The position numbers and the translations under genes are program-made. Source: Trema orientale (taxonomy: Eukaryota; Streptophyta; Magnoliopsida; Rosales; Cannabaceae). From it: a stretch of DNA of 64,000 bases. Location of the stretch: contig JXTC01000195.1 of assembly GCA_002914845.1 (NCBI GenBank), forward strand, positions 109,063 to 173,062. Reading direction: 5' to 3'. This document shows positions 36,863-46,200 of this stretch, one piece after another. The number at the start of each line of letters is the position of its first letter. Position 1 is the stretch's first letter. Under the pieces are notes generated by a model that was given only the letters and a program-made list of their open reading frames with translations, was not told where the DNA came from and ran no database searches.

Positions 36863-37894
36863 TGAAGATTCTAAAAGTGGCATAACGGCGGGGCCAAACG
36901 GGCCAGCTTGCGACTCGGGAGTGTGGCCCATGGGCTTGGCCCGACTCGCAAATACTTAGGCCAATGACTTGATTGTAATTTAAATTTCACAATTTTATAC
37001 AATTATTTATTTAGTTAAAGTTATTTATATTCTTGATATCTTGCTTGTTTAGGTATATAACTAAATGATCATGATTTGATTCTATCGCTAGGACCAAGTA
37101 TTAGCGTTTGTCGTATTAATCCATAAGTAGTAAAACTATAGTTGATATACTCGTTTAAGATATTAATTATGATAGAGAACATAACCTAAGTTAAGAATCT
37201 GTGTTTGTGTAATGATTACTTAGATTAGTTTATCTTTATTTGCGTAATGCTTTTGTTGAATTAACTTAGAATGTTTACTTAGGTTATTTAATAGAAAGAA
37301 GTTATTTATGACATTTATTTAGATATCATATAAATGAAGGAAAGAATGAGATAGTTGCATGTTTGTGGACTATTTACGGCTGATAACTTTGATAAATAAT
37401 TATATAATTTGGTAATTAAATTTACATGATTATTTGGTCATTTGTGTTTTTTCAGTCTTTGATGTGTCAACAGATTTGTTTTAATAGATAGGATCGTTTA
37501 TTCCTTTTCTTTTTTCTTTCAGTTTTTTTATTTTTATTTTTATTTCAAATTTTTTAAATTTAAATGAAAATTAATAAAAGAAGATTATTGTTTGATACAT
37601 TTTTAGCTTTTACTATCCAAATCACTTAATTGGGCAATGCGATGCGAGATACAAATTTGTAGAAATTCTAAATGCCAAGGTATTGATTTGTAAAAGTAAA
37701 ACATGTGGTTAGTGTTTGCAGAAAAACTAAAACTTGAGGGTATTTTTATGTTATTAACCCCATTTTTACTCTATATTTCACTTTCTAAATAAATGTTGAC
37801 AAATAAATCCAAAATTGAGAAAGACAAATAATCACTTAAGGAAAATTCTTGCTCCATTTGGATCTTGGATTTTAGGGAGATAAACAAATAAATT
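36863..37894. other. Intergenic, nothing recognised
   Basis: AT-rich apart from the GC-rich scrap near 36,885-36,960. No gene seen. Confidence 0.4.
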
Positions 37895-38220
37895 CTTAGT
37901 GTTCGTGCAAAATTTCGTCTCGACACTATAGAGGAGTGTGAGAGCAAAATTTATTACTAGTCGTTACTGAAAATTGGGCCAAAACTCCCTCTCTACAGGC
38001 TTGGTTCGAACCTGAGAGCGTGAAGTTACCCTCTCTCTTAACCTCAGGGTCTTGAGGTTGCAATAGGGGGAGGGGATACTAAGTACCGGAGTGGTACTTG
38101 TCAAATAGTGTCTGAAGCTTAAATTAGCAATTGAGTTATGGAGAGGGATAGTCTCTAGTGGAGAGCTACCAATGAAAAAAATATGAATGAGGAGAGAGTA
38201 TGACAAAGTTTCGACCTTTA

Positions 38221-38617
38221 GGCTGTGTTCGGTAGGAGAGAGAGAGAGTAAGAAGGATGGAGAATGTGAAGAAGAGAGAGGAGGTGGATAATCTCTTATT
38301 TTGTTTAGTAAGAAGGATGGAGAGTAAGAATGATGAAGAATATTTATTCATGAAATTACTATAATACCCATTTAAAATTATTTAAATAATTATTTTAGAT
38401 GGCATATATGTCAAACCCTCTTCTTTTTTTTTTTTTTTTCATTTTTCTTCAATCCTTCCAAAGTTGGAAGGTTGGGATTTTGTGAGCTCGGAGGGAGACT
38501 TTCCCCTTCCATTTTTTCCCTCCCTCCATCTCTCCGTCCCACCAAATAAAAGAAGATCCACTCCTCTCCCTCCAACCCTCTCCATCCTTCCACTCATCCC
38601 TTCTACTAAACAAAGCC
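38221..38617. mobile_element. MITE nested in the solo LTR
   Basis: Inverted ends GGCTGTGTTCGGTAGGAG and, from the right, GGCTTTGTTTAGTAGAAG, about 397 bp. The left arm is GA-rich (GAGAGAGAGAGTAAGAAGGATGG) and the right CT-rich (CCATCCTTCCACTCATCCC). A 3-bp duplication (TTA/TTT) is likely, fitting PIF/Harbinger-type mobilisation. Confidence 0.65.
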
Positions 38618-38959
38618 TTTGTTTCATCCCCTCCTTGATGTGGTAATTGATGGCCTTTATATAGGCAACTTTTGAAGTGTATTAGAGTCGCTAGATTGTC
38701 CTGGGAAGGAGTGCTGTGATTCTAGCCCTTGATCCTTGTGCATTTAATATGACAACCTATGATGCCGTAGTGGTTCAGCCACTGACATATCCCTGTTGTA
38801 GCGCGCCCTAGGTTGGGGGCTACTAACGGTTGTTAGTATAGTTGATGTAAGCTTGACCCGTAATTTACGGGATTCGGAGTGGCTATGGGCCACTGACGAC
38901 CTGGACTACTTGTTGAGGATTCTGCGGATCTCGAGGTGTATCTTGAGGTATAGACATCT

Positions 38960-39075
38960 TGGTTGCGAAGTCAGGCTGTCCTCTTGGTCACGGCTCCTTG
39001 GTCGCGGCCATTTGGTTGCGGCCTCTTGGTTGCGGCCTCCTGGTCGTGAGGCCAGGCAGACTCCTTGGTAGTAAG
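38960..39075. repeat. Degenerate minisatellite, unit about 18-20 bp
   Basis: Six or seven imperfect units of CTTGGTCGCGGCC(T/A) type, inside the solo LTR. Confidence 0.7.
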
Positions 39076-39200
39076 GTCAGTTGACTCCAGGCCCTTCCCT
39101 TGGTTTTTGTCGACTCTTCGGGCTTGGGGTTTCTTCTCGAGTCCTTCCCTTTGTTCTCGGGTCTTATACTTGGGTTATCAAAATCAACCCCAATACTTAG

Positions 39201-40214
39201 GAATTTCATTTTCTTTTGTTTGGATTTTATCAAAAATTAAAGAAAAAATTTTACGAATATTCTGTAAGGGATGTTTTTTTTTTTTGTAAATTTGGAAGAT
39301 ATGATTTAGATTATAATAAAAAGATTATGAGAGAAAAAAGTTTCAAAAACTAAATTTTATAGAATTTTAGGAAAATATTTTCTCGTTTTTTTCTTTAACT
39401 TTTTCTCATAATTTTTTTCCTTATAAAATCCAAGTTTCAAATATAGCAGTGACAAAAAGGTAATCATATAGATTTCATTATAATCATGGAAGACACAAAA
39501 TATCACATTGCAGATAAATAAATGACAAAACGTGATTCATGTGCCTGTACTAAAGTATTCAAAAGTCATTTGGTGGGTTAGATTGTCAGCAATCCAATGG
39601 ACTAAAATGAAAGGAAAAAAAAAAAAGATATTATCTTTTTTAGGTGAAAAAACAAATAAAGAGAAAACATTGAAACAAACTTTTCACACATTTAAGTATT
39701 ATCTTTTTCCCCTTCAAGCCAAAAAAAAAAAGAGTGTATTTTCTTTTTCCCGGTTCTGTTTGAAAACTTCTAAACAGGACTTTTAGAGGAAAAAAAGTTG
39801 TTAAAGAAATGTCAAGGAAAAAGGAAAATATTTTTCTAAAATTTTTAAAAATTTTATTTTGAAACTTTTAGCTTTACTAATTAATTTATAAAAATTCTAT
39901 GTACTAAAAATTGACACTAAATCTAATTCTAGTTTTCCTTGAAAAATTTTTCATCATTTTTTGTTTGAATAAAAAAAAAAAATAGAATTCCTTGGATTTT
40001 TTCTTTTCTTTTTCTTCCAAAAATCCAAATTCCAAACAGGTGTCATAGTGTGGCAAGAAAGGGAACATTCTACTAGTTTGTAGTTTCAACTAAATCTTAA
40101 GACAATAAAAAACAAAAAATGATAGTCGCTGTAAATTTGGAAGCTATTAATTAAAGCATTTTCATTACGCTATTTGTGTTTTTCCAAAAAAATTTCCCCA
40201 CTTTTCCAGTTCAC
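39201..40214. other. Intergenic and promoter region of the prenyltransferase gene
   Basis: AT-rich with many A/T runs. No clear TATA box was chosen and no gene was seen. Confidence 0.4.
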
Positions 40215-43200
40215 ATGGCGCTCTCTTCGGTTTCTGTCTTTTCAATGCGAAGTAATCCAACTGTACTCCCTCATAATAATCTCAAGGCCTCATATGATCA
40301 TATTCATAACACTAACAAACCAATCAAAAACTCCTATTTTCCTTTAAAACACTCGATCGAGAACTTGAACTTTCAGCTACTTGACTTGTACGGCCAAAAC
40401 AGATGCTTAAAATCTTCATCAATCGGCAACCAAAGGCAAAGTTCCATCAGGGTACGTATAATTGTTGATTCTTCTTCTTTCTTTCTTTCTTTTTTTTTTT
40501 TTTTTTCACACAATAGTTACACTGTGGTTTGATTTATCGTAAGTGGGTTAAAATTTGTTTTTCTTTTTTCATTTAACAAAAAGTGAAACTATATATGATA
40601 GGCCTCTGATCAACTTGGATCAGCTGCTGGATCTGATCCTCCGTTACTTATCAAAGCATCAGATTCTGGACATGCATGTTGGACATTCCTAAGGCCACAT
40701 ACAATAAAGGGAACAATTTTAGGCTCCATGTAAGTAAATTTTTAATTTAATTTAATTTATTTGAAGAATTACAGTGACACGGTAGATTGGAAAAATCTAT
40801 ATATAGACTATAATGACACCCTTAGACTTAGAGTTGTTTCAAAAATTAATGTAATTGTCAACTTAATTATCTTACTCTTTCAAAGTTAAACAATTAATCA
40901 TGGCTTTAATAGAATTTTCTCAATATAAAATGAAGTTTAACGGTAAATTTTTGTGTGCACGTATAATTTTTGACTTTCAAGGGTTGTTGGGGTAAATAAA
41001 TTCTTTTAGGTCTTGTTTGGTGGCTCGGACTAAGGGTTGAGACTGGACTTCTTTGTCCAGTACCATGTTTGGGCCGAAGGCTAGAGTGGACAAAGGAGTC
41101 TGACCCTCATTTTTAGTCTCTTTCTCGTGGGAATAAATTAACCCAACCAGAGGTTAAGAAGCCCAACACACATTTTTTTTTCTTTTTTCTTTTTTTTTTA
41201 ATAATTTTTTAAATTAATATATATATAAAAATATTAATTAAATTCGAATTTTTATTTTTTAACTAAAAAATATATTTATTTTTACATACCTATTTTTCAT
41301 AAATAAATAAAAATCATATTATTTTATATAATCATCATTTAAATTTATCTTTTCTATTTTTTAAAATATTTATTTATTTATTTATAAATATAACATAATT
41401 AGAACTATATTGAAAAAAGTTGTTATATTTACTTTGTTTTAGTCCCGTGTTGCACCAAACACAGTATAGTACTAAATAACACTATCCAATCCAATCTCAT
41501 TTAATAGTCCAATCCAATCATGCATGCCAAACGAGTCGTTAGCGTATTATCATTGTAAGAGGAATGCTATACACTTTCTTTCACACCCTCCAGTCTCACA
41601 GTCTAACACGTGGATTCCACTATTCAGTTTAATATTTTAATAATACAATAAACCATAATGGAATCTACGTATCAAACAGTAAGACTAAAAAAATGTAAAA
41701 AAGAGTGCTGCTAGCATTCGTCTCAATATAACGGTAACATAGAAAAAAGGTATTAGTACTTTTTGGCGTTAGTTTAATTTTCCCTTATCGTTTTTTAATA
41801 AATTTTTCTTTTTCGTTTTGTTGGGCAGTGCCTTGTTTGCAAGAGGGTTATATGAGAACCCAAGTCTATTTAGGTGGTCTCTGATGTTCAAGGCATTCTT
41901 TGCCCTATTGGTTTTAATATGTGGCCATGGTTGTATAGTTGGCATCAATCAAATTTACGATATCGACCTTGACAGGTACTTTTTTTTTCTTTTTTTTTTT
42001 TTTTGTGAGAGGATACCTTGACAGGTACATTGTATTTAGGTTTTTTATGTGTTTGTTGGGATGAATTCTGCTAGGCTGCTATATTAAAAATATCTTATAT
42101 TTTAATAATATTAGGAGCATAGTGCAGTTTATATGTCGATATAGAAGATTGAAAAAGAGTGTAAATTAAGTATATTTTAGGATTAAAATCATCAATAAAA
42201 GATTGCAAAAACTATTCTCTTTTCCATTATTCTATAAATTAACTTTTTTTGTTCCCCTTCTTTCAATCTCATGTTTCATTATTTGAATTTACACTCTACC
42301 ACAAGAGAATAGAAAAGAGAGTCAATTTAGCACTTTTCTTTATCCAAGCACCCATGAAACAAACTTAATCAGATAGATACCTCAGAGTAGAAAACAAAAT
42401 AAATTTAGCACTTTTCTTTCGAAACAAACTTGAGTCAGATAGATACCTCAAGTGTACATGTCTTTTCTTAGTAAAGATCAAGGCATAATGTGTAACTCAA
42501 TGGGTCATAATTAGAAGGTTAAATTTTGAGGTTATTAACAGTAATGCTCTCGAATTATTGCATAAGTACCACTTTGTCTCATAAATTTCAAACTTACATA
42601 TTAATAGCCTCCGAACTTTTAATATATTTCAAAAATAAGTCTCAAACTAAACTTTCGTTGTCTCTTTTTAATCAGAACATGGTCAACACCATGATGAGTG
42701 CACAAAGGGTGCAACAGTCATTTCTTTCTCAATCACATGACTTTCATTCACTGTTAAACTGAGATCAAATATTCAGCAGAAAAAAAAAAGAAAAAAAAAA
42801 CTGATATCAGATTCATGAAAAGCAGAGAGCTTTTCTTACTTCGACCGTGATGCCTTCACCAACAAGAAATCTATTAAACCCAGTATGTGTACAATTCATC
42901 TGAAAACCAAACTCAAAACGATCTAACATATTAGAAACAAGCCTGAAAAAGTTTACCAAAGAAATATGTCTATGACATCCAAACAAAACAAAATGTAAAA
43001 AGTTTATTTTTAAAGACATCATTTGCTACGTCAAAGAGTGCATAAATTGCAAGCGCTTGATGCTAAAGCCATTGATATACCCAATATAAGTTCAAATAAA
43101 GAATAAATAAACCTCTAGCCACATATAATACGGATCTCTTCCTGAGTCTGAAAAAATCCAAAGTGCATCCCTTTCCAGAAATCATTTCAACTAAAGTTTG

Positions 43201-46200
43201 AACAAAGTCACAGAGAGCCAATGACCCCGTTTGGTTTACGCATTCGAATGGATGTATTTAAATGGAAATTCTAGAATGAGTTATAATTGGAATAAGATAC
43301 ATTTGAATTAAAAAATATTAGAATGAGTTGTAATTAGAATGAGAGCATTGGAATGGACCATTCAAAAACACCTCCCCTCCTCCATTCTAATCCAAGACAC
43401 AAAAAAATCTATTCCAATGATTGATGTGACTGATGAACAATTTAAATAGAATAACTGAATTGTTGAAACAAACAGCCATTTCAAAGGACTATTTGAATAA
43501 AAAAATTGAAATTGTTGAAACAAACACCCATTCAAATGAGTTTTTCATTCCAATAAAATGAAATGATTGAAAGAAACGGACCAATGATATTTATAATTTA
43601 TAAACCAAATAATAGCCACATAAACTCAAAACTGTCTTTATAATTTATGCAAGTAAAGAACAACGCTGTACCGGCAATAATAAGTTTAGGAAGGCCCGAA
43701 GCACCGACCCATAACTCAAAAGGGCCCTCCACTTTGAAGGTATCAAGAAGAGTCAAAGAAGGAACATCATTGAGCAGAGACACAAAATAGGACATTGGTT
43801 TCCTGAACTTCTTCCATGTGCACTTGTGCAGGGACGTACCTACTTCGGGTCAAGATTGGGGCCACTCAACTTTGTAGAATTTTTACTTTTGTCCTATTTA
43901 TTTTATGGGTTTATTAAATTTAACATTTCTTAATTTTTAATTTGAAGGTAAGTATTTACACAATTTCTCTATATGCACCCACTGTGCAGGTTTTTTTTTT
44001 TTTTTCAATCTTTAGTTACCTATATAGTTATCTGTTTTTCTACTTGCCCAATCCGATATTACTTTTTGGATTAGTTTCCCTTTTATATTTTATTTTTCTT
44101 CCTTTTCTCAAACCTAGCCTCCTATATATTGGCTTTATTTTCTCTACTTTTGTTGTCATTAATTTAAATGAAAAATGTCTCCACTCCCCATATTTATTAG
44201 TTTTAACAAATAACATTTAGTATATTGAAATATTCAAAAATAAAATTTTTATAATAAATATAAGTACTGCACGTGATTATTTATTTTTTCCTCTAGAGAC
44301 TATTGATATTGAAACATTTAGTATATGTTTACGTGTATTGATCCATGTTAACACAAATTTATTAACAAACAATTAGATTCTTTTTGGAGAATATACACCT
44401 AGAGGTCTACTAAACCTTGTAATGAAAAATGAGACTCATTTATTAATATTTTTAAAACAAACTTACATTGTCATGTTACACATATAAAATTGGTTGTATA
44501 TCATATTTTTTCAACAAACTTTAAACTACTTTAATTACCACAGTCGGTCCCAATTTTGACCTCGGCGGTGGCGCCTCCGCTTGACTAGGGTCGAAAAATA
44601 TTGACCGTGATCGAACTTGTTCGGCCGCCTCTCTTGATTGTTCCAATTATTTTTCTACCGGGGTTGAAGCCATCAGTAGAAAATTTTCGACCGACGTTCA
44701 ACTAGCATTCAATTGTAATCGAATAATTTCAACCCAGTCGAACATAGTCAGCCGTTTTTCCGATGCCGCCTCTGTCATTTTTGACTTTTTTGACTTGGTC
44801 GAAAATTTTCGACTAGGATCGAGTCAGAAGTAATTTTAGAACTTCGAAATATTCATTAAATGACATAGCAATAAAAGTCCTATTTTTATAAATGGTTCAT
44901 GTATTAAAAGAGGATCAAAATTGATAATCCCATATTTAAAGAAAACTCTTATTACGCCCCATTGAAACAAAGTACTAGATTCATCACTGACATGAGGGGA
45001 CATCATCATCAGAGAATTTGGCATCGATTAAGAGTCCAAAACCGAATATTGGTAAGGTCTGGAAACCTAGGGCGCATTTCGTATAGGATTCAAATCATAT
45101 TCTACAAATCCAAAAACAGCTTCAATATAGAAAGTTTATATGATAAATTTCTGAATTTGTAGAATAGGATTCGAATCCTAAACTAAACTTATCCTAATGT
45201 CTGCCAACTCCCAACTTAGCTCTGTGGAGATTTCCTTCAAGATATCCTATATAAAATAGGGTTGAAACCGTCATAAAAAGAAGAGCAAGCAATGAATGAT
45301 ATGAGAGATCTGAGAGTGAGCGAGTGAGGGATTGTGGTACCTTACCTGTAAGAGAAGGGTGCGTTTGAGGTGAAAGAGATTGGAGATGAAGTCAAGGCAA
45401 TAATAAATGATTGTTGGAGGAGAAGCGTGAGAAGAAGAAGAAGTTGGCGCATGGATAGAGGTCGATTCTTCATCCTCAACGGACGAATTGCGGGATTGAG
45501 GATCTGATACTGTGCTCTTTGTTCACTCATCACATGGTCAACACGTAACCATGTTCCATTTAAAAAGAGATGGAAGTTTAGTTTGGAACTATTTTTGAAA
45601 CATATTGAAAGTTAGAAAACCATTAATATATAAATTTAAAATTTAGGGAGCAAAGTAGTACTCAAACAATAATTTGGGGCATTACTGTCAATAACCCTAA
45701 ATTTTGATATCATATTTTGTTGTATATATAATCCCAAAGAATAAAAAGGCCTTTTAACTTCATCAATTATATGTTTTATCTTTTCCTATCTGCAGGGTAA
45801 ACAAACCTTATTTACCAATACCTGCAGGGAATCTTTCGGTTAAATCAGCTTGGTTCCTGGTGATATTAGATGCACTAGCTGGCCTATTGATTGTTTACTT
45901 AAACTCTGGGCCATTCCTTACTTCTCTATACTGTTTTAGTATAATCCTTGGCTCTTTGTATTCTGCTCCTCCATTTAGATTGAAGAGGTCTCCTATTGCA
46001 GCACTTCTCTGCATTGCTACGGTACTATTATGATCATTATCACTTTTGGTCTAATTATGAAATAATGGCTTGAAATTTATTTTTAATTTGAAACATTAAC
46101 TGCTTTGAAAGAAAGTTATCAGGATGTTTAACCAACGAAAAGCTGTGAAAGAAAGTAAAATGAATACTATAGCAAGTATAAGAAAAACAAACCATCAGAA

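Larger units (their letters stand above)
37900..39195 (+). mobile_element. Solo LTR (Gypsy-like) with 5-bp target duplication
   Basis: Bounded by CTTAG on both sides (37,895-37,899 and 39,196-39,200). Starts TGTTCGTGCAAAA and ends TCAAAATCAACCCCAATA, wording common at plant Gypsy LTR ends. A TATA-like CTTTATATAGG lies at about 38,654. A MITE sits inside (38,221-38,617). No internal region is present, so it is a solo LTR, probably left by LTR-LTR recombination. Fossil. Confidence 0.65.
42530..45697. mobile_element. Mutator-like TIR element, 3.17 kb, in prenyltransferase intron 3
   Basis: Flanked by the identical 10-bp repeat TAAATTTTGA (42,520-42,529 and 45,698-45,707). Terminal inverted repeats of at least 200 bp: the left begins GGTTATTAACAGTAATGC; the right, inverted, begins GGGTTATTGACAGTAATGC. 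They remain alignable through GAACATGGT and GATGAGTG-ACAAAG. Long TIRs with a 9-10-bp duplication are the hallmark of Mutator-like elements. No transposase is visible, so it is non-autonomous. At least two MITEs sit inside it (43,225-43,580 and 45,071-45,189). Internal minus-strand stretches look coding-like and may be captured host sequence. Confidence 0.8.

Noticed and set aside
38010-38030. GGTTCGAAC as a tRNA gene B-box
   Set aside because: No matching A-box or cloverleaf around it; it lies in the solo LTR. No tRNA or rRNA gene was found anywhere in the window.
38411-38646. Overlapping open frames on both strands
   Set aside because: They translate the GA/CT-rich arm of a MITE.
38960-39075. 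Short repeats considered as a CRISPR array
   Set aside because: Units are degenerate and contiguous with no spacers, and the host is a plant; it is a minisatellite.
43942-44220. 92-codon hydrophobic open frame
   Set aside because: T-rich intronic DNA gives a Phe/Leu/Tyr-rich product; no family resemblance.
44520-44830. CG-containing stretch with repeated GTCGAAAATTTTCGAC words, considered as a regulatory array
   Set aside because: More likely the decayed interior of a transposon within the Mutator-like element; no bounded unit found.
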